Shown here one piece after another: positions 44,230 to 54,904 of a DNA stretch of 64,000 nucleotides. The position numbers were made by a program, and so were the translations under genes. The notes below the pieces were generated by a model. That model had not been told where the DNA came from, made no database searches, and saw only the letters and a list, made by a program, of their open reading frames with translations. How positions within the stretch are numbered: position 1 is the first letter of the stretch; each line of letters opens with the position of its first letter. The DNA is taken from NCBI RefSeq assembly GCF_030247185.1, contig NC_080570.1:1798001-1862000 (forward strand), written 5' to 3'. Origin of the DNA: Malaya genurostris (Eukaryota > Arthropoda > Insecta > Diptera > Culicidae).

Positions 44230-45560
44230 TCTTTATCCGAATATGGATTCTGAACTTGAAGCAGAATTCAGTACTTATACTGGGAGCATGGGCTCTGGAT
44301 TCTAGACCTGGAGTTAGATTGTGAACCTGAAAACCTGGCAGAGACCTTAACCTAGATTCTGGATCTGGACTTAGGGCCAGAATTCTGTTTTCTGAACTTC
44401 TGACAGAGTTTCCGAAACTAAACTTGGAACCTATTTTGCACTTGAACTGTGAGCCTGGATTGGATTGTGGACCTAAGTTCTCTAGGATTCCTCGATTCTA
44501 AACTTGAACCTAAATTATTGACAGAGATTCTAAAACTATACCAAAATTCTGAACCAGGACCCTGGAGTTGAATATCCGACAAGGTTTTTGGATCTGAATA
44601 CTGAATTTGGACATGGTTTTTGAACCAGAATTCCGAACCTGAGGCAGAAATCTACACTTAAATACTGAACATGGATTTGGATTCTAAACCTGAACCTGAT
44701 TTCTTGGCTTGAACTCTCGGTGAAAGTTTTATGTCTAAATCTGAAGCAGGATTCTAGAGCTGGATTCAGGATTCCAAACAAGATTTTTATCCCAAAAAAT
44801 TGACTAAGTTACTGGGAATGCACCAGAATTAAGATAAAGGACCTGGTTTCTGGATCTGAGTTCTGGACATGCATTCTGTCCTTGGATCCTGATTCTGTAT
44901 TCTGAACCTGACACAGAATTCTGAATTCTGTACACGATTTCTAAGCCAAGATCTGAATTCCAGACCAGGATTCCGTACTATAATTGAAACTCACAACCTG
45001 GACCAGAATTGAGTAACTTGACCTAACCTCTGAACATGAATTTGTGATCTGAGTGCGGAAGCTGAGTTCTGAACCTAAAATCGGAACTACGATTCTGGGC
45101 CGGAATTCTTAGTCTGAGTTTGAATTCTGGATCTCAATTGGACTCACATTCTGGACCAAAATTCTTGACTGTGATTTTTTAACCTGAATCTGGATTCTGC
45201 ATCTGGATTTTGGAATTTAATTTTCAACCTGGACTTGAACTTTGCTTCTGGGCTAGAATTCTGACGCCGGCTCTTGACAGAGTTTTTGAACCTGAAACTA
45301 GATCCTGAACCTTGACTCTTCACCTGAATTTTGGACCTGGTTTCTTGAGCGAAAATCGGGATCCGAATTTCTGGGTTGTAGACCTGATCTCCTGTGTTTT
45401 GAAAATGAGTTCCGATCCCAGGCCTAGATTTTGGATCTGAACCAAAATTCGGAACCTGAATTCCGAACATAAATCTGAATTCTGGATTTGACCTCAGGAT
45501 TCTAAACAAGATTTTGGACTCGAATTCTGAAAATCATTCCGACCATCTGGATTCTGAACG
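44230..45560 (+). repeat. Degenerate minisatellite (GATTCTGAACCTGGA), 1.3 kb
   Basis: A short unit around ATTCTGGACCTGAA, GATTCTGAACCTG and TTCTGGATCTGAG repeats with much divergence for 1.3 kb. A similar but different degenerate array with AACTGAAATT words lies at 52,960-53,410. Confidence 0.85.
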
Positions 45561-45647
45561 TGGACCTGAATTTTTATTTCCGTATTTTGTATGAAGTGAA
45601 TTTGGAATATAGACATGATATGAATTTCTAATGAAACATAGAAACTA

Positions 45648-46938
45648 ACAGTTCGGCTGAAAAGTTCGTATCGTTTAATAGAAACACAAATTTTTTGCCA
45701 AAATTCGTTTTTATTATTCAACATAATTGCCATCAGAGGCGATACAGCGATTAGAGCGATCTTCCAACTTTTCGATACCATTTTTGTAGTACGATTTGTC
45801 CTTTGCCTCAAAATAGGTCTCAGTTTCAGCGATTACCTCTTCATTGCTTCTAAATCTTTTACCAGCGAGCATTCTCTTGAGGTCTGAGAACAGGAAAAAG
45901 TCACTGGGGGTCAAATCTGGAGAATACGGTGGATGAGGGAGCAATTCGAAGCCCAATTCGTTCAATTTCAGCATGGTTTTCATCGACTTGTGACACGGTG
46001 CATTGTCTTGATGAAACAAAACTTTTTTCTTCTTCAAATGAGGCCGTTTTTTTGAAATTTCGTCCTTCAAACGCTCTAATAACGCTATATAATAGTCACT
46101 GTTGATGGTTTTTCCCTTTTCAAGGTAGTCGATGATAATTATACCATGCGAATCCCAAAATACAGACGCCATAATCTTACCGGCCGATTGTTGAGTCTTT
46201 CCACGCTTTGGGTTCGGTTCATCGGGTGCAGTCCACTCAGCTGACTGTCGATTGGACTCCGGAGTGAAGTGATGGAGCCATGTTTCGTCCATTGTTATAT
46301 ATCGACGAAAAAAATCGGTTTTATTTCGATATAACAGCTCCAAACACTGCTCAGAATCATCAATTCGTTGTTGTTTTTGATCGATTGTGAGCTCACGCGG
46401 CACCCATTTTGCACAAAGCTTTCTCATATCCAAATATTCGTGAATAATATGTCCAACACGTTCCTTTGATATCATTAGGGTGTCAGTGTCTCGATCAACG
46501 TCACTTTATGGTCATTGAAAATCATTTTGTGAATTTTTTTCACGTTTTCATCGGTAACAGCCTCTTTTGGACGTCCACTGCGTTCATCGTCTTCGGTGCT
46601 CATATGACCAGTACGAAATTTTGCAAACCACTTACGAATTGTTGCTTCGCCCGGTGCAGAGTCTGGATAACACTCATCAAGCCATTTTTTGGTATCGACG
46701 GCACTTTTTTTCATCAAAAAGTAGTGTTTCATCAACACACGAAATTCCTTTTTTTCCATTTTTTTCACAATAACAAAAGTAGCTTCACTCAAAATGCAAT
46801 ATCTCACAAACTAATAATCAGACAGCTGTCAAATTTATACACGTATCTTTTGAAGGTTGGTACTAACTGAAAATGGTATGGATTTAATTCTAGTGGCGCC
46901 CTCTCATAGAAACGATACGAACTTTTCAGCCGAACTGT
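45648..46938 (-). mobile_element. Irritans-type mariner transposon, full length (1,291 bp)
   Basis: The ends are a perfect 29-bp inverted repeat, starting ACAGTTCGGCTGAAAAGTTC at 45,648 and mirrored up to 46,938. TA lies immediately outside both ends (45,646-45,647 and 46,939-46,940), the mariner target duplication. Size and single internal gene fit the family. Perfect ends and an almost intact gene mark it as the youngest transposon in the window. Confidence 0.95.
45714..46759 (-). pseudogene. Mariner transposase (DD34D, irritans-type), one frameshift
   Basis: Start at 46,759 (MEKKEFRVLMKHYFLMKKSA). Helix-turn-helix region with YPDSAPGEATIRKWFAKFR and the linker GRPKEAVTDENV, then WVPRELTIDQKQ. 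Catalytic Asp residues are visible in ITMDETWLHH, LFHQDNAPCH and YSPDLTPSDFFLF; 34 residues separate the last two, the DD34D spacing of mariner. Length about 348 codons, as usual. The frame breaks once near 46,475-46,490: the N-terminal part stops at 46,475 (…TLIETLTP) and the rest continues in another frame from MISKERVGH, which a net change of one base would explain. All catalytic residues remain. The enzyme would excise and reinsert the element at TA sites; this copy is one lesion away from intact. Confidence 0.93.
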
Positions 46939-46996
46939 TATTTAAACTCGTTCTCATTTGACCAATTCTTGGTCGTAACAGTACTTAAATAAAATT

Positions 46997-47104
46997 ATAT
47001 CAAACCATGCGTTGAAACATATTTTATTAAAAACTACGATCAGAATTGTACAGAGATATGCTTAGGGGAGCTGCATGTCCCCTTACTTACGGAGTTAGAT
47101 GCCA
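46997..47104. repeat. Dispersed repeat R4, copy 2
   Basis: Same words as 43,145-43,252 (GTTGAAACATATTTTATTA, GTACAGAGATATGCTTAG, GTCCCCTTACTTACGGAG). It ends at the same ATGCCAC word; what follows differs. Confidence 0.85.
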
Positions 47105-48600
47105 CTTGCGAGATTTTTTTTTTCACAAGCTGATTTCGCTGAGATTAAAAAAAAAACTTTACAGTTCCATAATTAACAAATCATCATTGATGAAAGTATC
47201 AGATTTTTCATTCTCAGATCGACCTTCAGCTCTATCATTCTGTAAAATTTGAACAATATACCAACAGAATGTTTGAGTTCATTGGTACGTTAATTATGTC
47301 TTATTATATTTTTTAACCTGCCTTATTCATTCTCCGATTATTATTCTCTTACTTGAGGGGCTTCTAAGTACCTTCAAACGTTAAGCCGACATTGATACTA
47401 CAGAAATAAAAAAGGGCGTATTTTTAAGCAGGGAATGCGGCAGAAATCGGACTCATACCTAGACTACGACGTACGACCTCGAAACCAAAACTATATTCTT
47501 ATATTAGCATTCCGCCTTCGTCTAATCAGTGCAATAACAGTTTATGCTGAACTACAAAAGTTGATTGATCAGAATACTTCAGCTCCTTGAGTTGCTTGCG
47601 GTGACCGGATGTGAACTTAGTTATTTCAATACTTTTATTCAAATCCCTTAGTTATATCGCAAATAAATATCGATAAATTTGAAGAGTCGGATTCAATAAT
47701 TAAGACGGATTCGCCAGAACAATGCACATGTACAATATGACGTCTATAGCGATTAAAACATGGAGGATAATTCGATACAGTGAGCCAACTGACCTCCAGT
47801 CGTACCGAACAAATAAAATCCCAATTATCATCTGCTGGCTGCCTGTAGCAAATAAAGTATTTTTCACTGCGACCATAATTAGGTTGAAACCTGGGGTAGA
47901 CAAATTTTTGAAAAAGGCGTACGTGTTTTAAGCCATATTAGTTTGAAACAATTTACGCTCAAAACTAACAGGTTCTACGGGAACTGTTTCTCAGAATAAG
48001 ATAAGAAGGTATGTTTAGTAGAAATTAAAAAAAAGTATTCGCTGAAAAAATAAACTAAATTTCAGATATCGTCCAATTACGAAATGAAAATCCTTCTATG
48101 AGAATTCTAAATGTGCGCAGATTTCCTGCATATCTTTATGTTTAGCCTATCGTTTGTCGAGATACGGAGTTTGTGTAAACTTCCGACAAAAGTTTGCATG
48201 TGAAGCAAAATATTTTTTGTGATGATTGAATTGATGAAGCATTGCTCTGGACCTGAATCAATCGGATTACTTTATTTCCTGCCCAATCAACTACGCAGGT
48301 TAGAATGTACGGAACAAATCAAATGTTAACCTATAATACTGAACGAGAAAAAGTTTTTTTCTATCAAAAGTTTTCTTCGATCTTTAGAATCCAATAAAGA
48401 ATTATTTGATTCGATAAATAATGAAAAAAATTTAATGAAACAACATTGCAATAGTGAAGTTGAAGTGGCCATTGAAGATAATATAGATTCTAGAGAAATT
48501 TATCGAATTAATGCATATAAACAAAATGCTAAGACCAACGTAAGAAACAACTGAAGCTGTTGTGACCTGCATTCGTTGAACTGCTCTGCTCTGCAAGAAA
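47105..48600. other. Unrecognised AT-rich DNA
   Basis: No gene or transposon motif seen, apart from a diverged word of the GACGAGTCTAAGACG family at about 47,515-47,560 (CCTTCGTCTAATCAGTGCAA). Confidence 0.4.
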
Positions 48601-48858
48601 CAAAGCAGGCGTCGGTGTCTGTCCCTCTTCACTCGTGTCAGTTTTCTTCAAGTTCATTTTTCAAGTGCCTACTAGGATACTAAATCCAAGCAATTATTTT
48701 CAAACTGTATTTAAAATCGATAATTCAATTCCAATTCCCATTGTTTTCTTCTCGAACCAACCGGCAATTGCATCAGTCAAATTAGAGGAGTACCAGTTTA
48801 AAGCTCAACCTACTGTGGCCAAGGCTTTGTAAATCGACTGCAACAATGTAACGAGCAG

Positions 48859-48863
48859 TCAGT
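48859..48863 (+). promoter_or_regulatory. Possible initiator (TCAGT)
   Basis: GAGCAGTCAGTACTCGGTCG contains the arthropod initiator pentamer TCAGT, 180 bp upstream of the candidate coding start. No TATA box and no good downstream promoter element fit, and TCAGT is frequent by chance. Confidence 0.15.
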
Positions 48864-49041
48864 ACTCGGTCGGAGGAACGGAACGTCGGGAACGGAACGC
48901 ACACGGTTGGTTTGCATTGTTTCAGACCGAACCAAAACTGCATGCCGAAGGAAAGTTGACCAACAAGACAGCAAGTAGCAAACGCAAGCCGCAACGAGAA
49001 AACGAGATAAGCCAGCTTCCCAGCTAGCTAGCTAGCCCACA

Positions 49042-49287
49042 ATGATACTAGTTATAAAAGGAAAATGTTCACTAAATAACACAAAGTCATCTCGGTGGCA
49101 TCTCGTTCACCGACTTCGCCAGCGTTCGCCTCCGTCCCCTCACGCCAACAGTGAGCCTCAAGTCACGCCAGCCAACCAGAAGAAGAACTCCATCCTTGCA
49201 ATGTTGGGTATTTTCTGCAATGGATGCTTCTGCAGTGGCCTTAACGACGATGACGACGTGCCAGTGGTTCCGGTGGTCCTCCCGTAA
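49042..49287 (+). CDS. Candidate 5' coding exon, unknown gene
   Basis: ATG in a good insect context (CCCACAATG). The frame of 81 codons ends NSILAMLGIFCNGCFCSGLN, then DDDDVPVVPVVLP. Its second half uses mostly C- or G-ending codons (TTC, TGC, GGC, AAC, GAC, GTG), as real mosquito exons do. A second ATG (LAMLGIF) is also well placed. Candidate 5' splice sites lie inside (AACA|GTGAGC near 49,150) and at the end (CTCCC|GTAATT near 49,285), so the stop at 49,287 may never be read. The Cys cluster could suggest a lipid-modified N-terminus, but this is speculation. Family unknown. Confidence 0.3.
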   Translation: MILVIKGKCSLNNTKSSRWHLVHRLRQRSPPSPHANSEPQVTPANQKKNSILAMLGIFCNGCFCSGLNDDDDVPVVPVVLP

Positions 49288-51018
49288 TTCCCATAACCTC
49301 TGACCGGTGTTCCCCTTGTGTCCGTCCGGAGGGGGGACGGTCTGAGAACGGGGGACTGGCAGGGTGGATCATATCCTATGTTTCACACCTTACCAGTCTA
49401 TTTAGCACACACACACACGGAACTCGCATGTAGACCCGGATCGAAGAGTGAAAATTATAACTTGCAACTACCCACAACTACTGCTATCAGAAGCAAGCTG
49501 ATGATGTGGGACAAATGAAAAACAATGTATGCCAGACCAATGAGAGAGAGAGGGGGGGGGTGAGAAAGTTTGTTCCGAGTACCCGAAAATGTTTTCGTAT
49601 CGGAATTCTCGAAGGGGGGAAAGAAATTGGTTTAGTATAATTCATATGATGTGTCGTTTTGTGCGCAAAATTGTGGCAATTGGAAAAGGAGGAATGTGTG
49701 TGCTTTATAATGTGGAGGGTGGGAGCTGAATCTGTTTTGGAATTCTCCAGGAAACAGAGGAAGAACCCGAACACCGACTAGAGCGGAAAAGCACAGAGCA
49801 GCAGTGAGACTTCTTTCTCGAAGATTCAGCCGAGGGCATTGTAACTCATCCGTACGCTGTTCGAATAAAAGTACAACTAGAAGGGGGACATATTTCCTCC
49901 CGAATGGTTTCATATTCGTGATAAGAAGCTAAATTTTGTGGATACAGCAACAAAAATTGAAAATTGCTGAAGCTGTGACACTTCGCCTTCGATCTTTTGA
50001 CCCGAAAAGTTCACGACGAAAATCCGTAAACCCTTAAAGCGATGTTTCATTAGAACAAAACAGACAGACCATGGTCGTCGTTTTGTGAAGTACAAATCTT
50101 TGTTCTTCGCTACAACAAAGCAACGTGTTCCAATCTGCTAAGCGAATCAAAACTTTGATCCGTAAATAATCATCAGAACAAAGCGTTTTGGCGAGAGAGC
50201 GAAACGCAACAACTAAGAAGCAACAACACAACACAACAAAAAAAAACTAAACAAACAGAAACGCTCTAGAAACAAAGCGAAAAGACTATAAAACTTCAAC
50301 CTCCCGAACAATACATCGGAAGTTTATAGCAGTTGAAGGCGCACCCGCGCGCTATGCCGCAGCCTGCTTTGATGTCGATATGCTGGTTTCGCACCGTCGC
50401 CCCCCACCACCCCTCAACTTTGAAAGGGAAGAAACGAACGAATTCGCGAAAGTCGATAAGACACTTTTCAATCGGTTCTGTCACTTTTTTTGTTCGCCGC
50501 TTACTTTTCCAGATTCCGCTTCCAGCGAGCAAAGGACAGTGGTGCCAGATCGACGGAAAGATCCGTATATTTTACTATCACCATACTGAACATGTTTCGA
50601 CTTGAGAAGACATTCTTCAAATTCTTGTTTGATTCATAATAAAAAAAATCGGTTTTCTTTTCCATATTTGATTTTGTCACATAGGAATCAATTCCAAACA
50701 AATTCATATTCTACGGATTCACACAATCTGATATGGATCAGACTTTGCACACGTCCCTAATATGACAAACCATTTATTTTTACTAGGATGAAAATTGAAT
50801 GATTTTTGTATGAACTTTTTTTATATCACTGTGGCTTGGAAACTGTGATTTTTTCTGCCTAGGTTAGAAAAAAATCGGTACTTTTTTTCCCTAGGTTGGC
50901 ACAATTTTCTTTGACATTCCTGTTAAGTTTGAGCGGAAAATGTCAACTAGTGTGTGTTTGGCAGCGGTTTGTTAACGACACAAAAAATTTGTGTGGCTAT
51001 TTTTCCTATGGAAAAAAA

Positions 51019-51430
51019 ATGGAACGACGAGTTTGCTTAAATTTTTGTGTTTCAAACGGAATTTCGGCTACGAAATCAGTAAAAATATTGCAGAAGTATT
51101 TTGGGGAGTCCACTCTATCGAGAAAGTAATTATTTGAGTGGCATAAAGCGTTCAGTAAGGGTCGTGAAAATCGTCGTGTTAGCATTAGAAATTTAGCACA
51201 GGATCTTGGCATCTCTTATCGATTGACTCAACACATTTTGGTTAATGTTTTGGGTATGAAACGTATCTATGGCAAGCTCGTACCGAAAGAACTTTGAAAG
51301 AAGTTTGTTTTTTGCATGATTGGGACTGAACTTTTGACAAAACACAAAACAAAAGTCATCCCTCAGTCACCGTATGCGCCAGATGTAGGGGGGCACAGGT
51401 GACTTTTACCTTTTTCCAAAACTAAAATAT
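51019..51430 (+). pseudogene. Mariner transposase remnant with large internal deletion
   Basis: MERRVCLNFCVSNGISATKS and KILQKYFGESTLSRK give the N-terminal start. After a stop, FSKGRENRRVSIRNLAQDLG, ISYRLTQHILVNVLGMKRIY and KLVPKEL follow, the second half of the DNA-binding domain. Then a jump leads to KTKVIPQSPYAPD, corresponding to the PPYSPDLAP block that holds the last catalytic Asp. The middle, with the first two catalytic residues, is gone. This belongs to a different mariner subfamily from the element at 45.6 kb, judged by its N-terminal words. Confidence 0.75.
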
Positions 51431-51437
51431 CCTGGAT

Positions 51438-52639
51438 TATTCACGTCTTCTAGTTATATCTGTGACATTACGCACCCACATTTTTTTGCAGTTTTAAGTT
51501 CCTGATATAAAATAACGATGAAAATAAAAAGATATGATTATACGCATAAAAAGAAATAAATTTTTGATAATCATTTTGTGGTCTTGATTCAATCTTTAGT
51601 GACCTTTTTTCTAGAAAAACCCGTTTTCTAGACATTTACACAAAAAAAAAATAAATCACTCAGGCTTTTAACGAATTACTTAGTTTTTCAGAAGACACGA
51701 ATCGCATGAACGTCGCATATGTCGATTTCAATAACAGGTTTAAAATGAAAATATCGAAAATTCAGACTTTTTTATATAATTTTCTGGTCAATTATTGAAT
51801 TCTTGAATATGCATTTGACTTTTTCAGTATATAGGTGTTTTAGAGCTCCTATTCGATTTCCTACCATTTTGTTTTCGACGCGATTTTTCTACCAATGAAA
51901 AAATAATCCTCCGTTTCACAAAAAAAAAACAGTCCTAAACCAAATTGGTCTCTTCAATCCCCGCAAAGCAAATTGTCGAAATCCATCCAAATTGAAACAA
52001 TTATGAGCGCGAACTTAGCGAGGCATCTCTCGCCGATGATAACGCAAATAAGTGAATAGTTTGTTGTTAATTAGTTGCGGTAATTTTGAATTTGCTGCTT
52101 ATTTTTTTTTTTAATTTTTTTTGAGTAATTTGCTAAGTTCATATAAAGTTAGCGAAGTACTCAAAAAAAAATAAAAAAAAAATTGAGCAACAAATTCAAA
52201 ATTACCGCAACTAATTAACAACAAATTATTCACTTATTTGCGTTATCATCGGCGAGAGGTGCCTCGATAAGTTCATACTCATGAAACAATTTGGTCATGA
52301 TTTTGCCTACTTTTTTGCTGTTAATTATTTCGTCTATCTTTCTGTTCTTCAAACAATATTGTGTGTGTGTGTGTTGTTACGACTGAGCTCTTCTTACAGT
52401 ATTTCAAGTAGGTAATAAATTCTGCCCATAATAAAGTAGTCTGCAGATGATTTCTTACAACTGGTATAATTTGCAAAATCTTTTTAGAATTTTTTTAACA
52501 TCAGCCAAATTTAAAATTGAAAGAGATAAACATGAAAAGGCTTCTAACGAAGAGACGATGATTTGCAGATGATATACAAGAAATTTAAAAAAAAAAAGAG
52601 GGTGGGTAATGTCACAGACATAACTAGAAATCGTGAATA
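51438..52639. mobile_element. Non-autonomous element with about 45-bp inverted ends
   Basis: TATTCACGTCTTCTAGTTAT and ATCTGTGACATTACGCACCC at the left are inverted at the right (GGGTGGGTAATGTCACAGAC, ATAACTAGAAATCGTGAATA). About 1.2 kb, no coding capacity. A long hairpin (51,987-52,294) lies in its middle. The superfamily is unknown to me. Confidence 0.8.
51987..52294. mobile_element. Long near-perfect hairpin (about 145-bp arms, short loop)
   Basis: GGCATCTCTCGCCGATGATA, ACGCAAATAAGTGAATAGTT, GTTAATTAGTTGCGGTAATT and TTGAATTTGCTGCTTATTTT are mirrored by AATTACCGCAACTAATTAAC, TTATTCACTTATTTGCGTTA and TCATCGGCGAGAGGTGCCTC. The innermost words GAGTAATTTGCTAA and TTAGCGAAGTACTC also pair, leaving a loop of about 12 bases at 52,140-52,152. 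It could be a foldback MITE nested in the surrounding element or a hairpin that feeds small RNAs if transcribed. Confidence 0.85.
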
Positions 52640-52959
52640 CGAATAATACTGACATGCTTCTTTCACACTTCCGAATACAGAGATAATCGTTCGTATTAGG
52701 TATGTGAATTTTTCCACTTTTACTGCTTCGCTTCCAGAATTGTAAAGTACGACTTATTGACGAAAGAAATATCTACCATAAAATTAAACAAAACGGAACA
52801 AATGAGAGCAAAACAATACAACAAACAATGTTTTAGTAGTTCGATGTGGATTTACATGCTCAGTACAGGAAAACTTTGCATGATCCTTTGGGAACATTTT
52901 TGTTAATGGTTCTAAAATGAAACCCATTTACGGAATTAAACCGATGTTTACAACTGTTG

Positions 52960-53410
52960 AGTACTGTTTGCATCATTTACTTATCTATACCAGAACTAAA
53001 ATTCTCAACCAAGATTCAGGAACTGAAACTGAAATTAAGAACTAAATTCGAAATATGGAATAGGCTCACAATTCAATTTGAACTCAACAAATATGAAACT
53101 GAACTGATTTTCAGAACCACTTTCAGTTCTAGACCTGAAATCTAAAATCTAGTTCCAAAGTCCAGGCTCCGAATTTAGTTTCAGCATGCAGGTTTTAAGT
53201 TCTAGATCTGAAACTAGAAATTAAATTACGAAACGGAATCCACGAATTGAACGCGTTCAAATTCCAAATATAAAGTCAAGGTCATAGTTTTTATCTCTGA
53301 ACCTGTAATCTGGAACTGAATTCTGAAACTAAATTATTAGAAATCAGGTGGACCAAAATCCTGATTCATTTTTCAGTTCCGAAATTCAGTTTTAGAATTT
53401 TGTTCCAGCA
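52960..53410 (+). repeat. Degenerate short-unit array (AACTGAAATTC type)
   Basis: Recurring AGAACTAAATTC, AACTGAAACTGAAATT, GTTCTAGATCTGAAACT and GGAACTGAATTCTGAAAC words. Weaker than the array at 44.2 kb but of the same style. Confidence 0.6.
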
Positions 53411-53709
53411 AAGCAAATGCGAGTGCGGCCTTTTGTTGCTGCTATTGGCGGAAGGTCTTCATCACGATGTCCCAGTTTCGTGTAAAGCACAAAAAGATAT
53501 GATCGAGTTTTGACCATGATTTACTTTTTATTGTCGTTCAGTTGAACATCGGAACTAATATGTGCCTGTGAGCGTTCAAAAACCGTCGTCGCGGATACAA
53601 GAAAGGCGATGAGTTTTCCTCATTGTTTCTAACAATTCGAGAAAATCAAGTTTATGAGTTATTTATAGTTGTTTAACACAAGTTTGTATATATCGACTGT
53701 TTTGGAGTT

Positions 53710-53937
53710 TTATCGGAAAAATGCCGCTTTCTCAGTCAAATGGATATAGGCAAACGATTTGTTTATAAAATTGCCCGACGTTTCGGCCGTTTTTGATGGC
53801 CTTTTTTCAAGGGAATAACGATTAGACCAAATTTCCCTTGAAAAAGGCCATCAAAAACGACCGAAAAGTCGGGCAATTTTATAAACAAATCGTTTGCCTA
53901 TATCCATTTGACTGAGAAAGCCGCATTTTTCCGATAA
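53710..53937. mobile_element. Foldback MITE with 109-bp near-perfect arms
   Basis: TTATCGGAAAAATGCCGCTT, CAGTCAAATGGATATAGGCA, AACGATTTGTTTATAAAATT and GATGGCCTTTTTTCAAGGGA are mirrored nearly base for base on the right, with about 10 bases of loop near 53,819-53,828. The word AGTTGTTTAACAC occurs at the right edge (53,937-53,949) and again 31 bp left of the left edge (53,667-53,679). A half copy lies at 25,010-25,125. Confidence 0.88.
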
Positions 53938-53984
53938 GTTGTTTAACACTGTCAAAAATCAGATCATAAATTGCTGATCATATT

Positions 53985-54660
53985 TCTGAGGACATCGAGA
54001 AAGAATCATGTTGTTGTGTTTAGTACACCTCAAGATATTCACGATTAAGTTCTACCCATTAGTTCTTGGATTATCAGCGTATACCTTAGATTTCAAATAG
54101 TATCACAAAAAAAGTCTGGTGGTGTCAAATCGGATGATCTCGAGGGCCAGTCAAAATCACCGTTATTCGATATGACTCGTCCGGGGGAACAATGTTCGTA
54201 ACAACTCGATTGTCAATCGAGCTGTATGGCATGTTGCACCGTCCTGTTGAAACCAGTAGCAATTCAAACCATTTTCACGAAGCGATAACGATCGCCATTA
54301 ACTGTTTTTGTTGCTCCATCATCGTCTTGGAAAAAATAGGGACCAATATAGCATATCAGCACAAACACCACATCAAACTGTAACTTTTTGGTCGTATAGA
54401 GGGCTGTTCATCAGCGTTTTTCAGTGGCATAGAACCGGCAAATTTGGCTTATAACCGCATCACTTTAACGTGAAATGTGACTCGTCTGGCACGATGATTT
54501 TTCGCCAAAAGAGAAGAGGTTATTTTAAATGGAAAAATGAAGAATTTGAGCACGTTCTTTTGGCTTGTACTGTTCCATGGTAAAATTGTCTTGGAATGAC
54601 GCGGTATGTCATTAGTCGAACTGACAATTCTGTCCAATGTGCCCGATGCTTACACTTTAA
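53985..54660 (-). pseudogene. Decayed mariner-like transposase fragment
   Basis: On the minus strand about 54,420-54,130 gives pieces in the order NADEQPSIRPKSYSLMWCLC, YAILVPIF, CNMPYSSIDNRVVTNIVPPD, and VILTGPRDHP followed by HHQTFFVILFEI. They resemble, in order, the C-terminal half of an insect mariner-like transposase (a FQQDGATCHTA block, then DWPPRSPDLTPPDFFLWGYL). Many stops. The part 54,640-54,450 (LPWNSTSQKNVLKFFIFPFK) may be a further upstream piece. Assignment rests on word order, not on alignment. Confidence 0.6.
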
Positions 54661-54904
54661 ATGGCCCACCCTGTAGTATTAACGTTATTTAATTTCGATC
54701 GTTATATTATGACTTTCGAAGACATGTTGAAATACATGTTATTGTTTTTGAGTTATTTCATCGAAATAAAGTACAACAAAGCTGGTTCACATTACCGTTT
54801 TTTCTTCTTTCTTGAATGAATTGAAATAGTTAGTCAATAATTTAGAAAGCAGCTAATTTTGTGAAGCTTTCTATCCAATGGCACACCAGATTCCACAATT
54901 CAAG

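Larger units (their letters stand above)
48601..50960. other. Unique-looking island with candidate promoter and first exon
   Basis: Higher GC from about 48,830 to 50,600, no transposon signatures. It includes a possible initiator word, a candidate coding start at 49,042, (CA)n 49,408-49,420, a GA run with a G10 tract near 49,545-49,560, and A/C-rich repeats near 50,220-50,260. Confidence 0.45.

Noticed and set aside
45144..45811. Minus-strand frames of 105-121 codons
   Set aside because: They fall in the GATTCTGAACCTGGA array or overlap the mariner 3' end; no domain.
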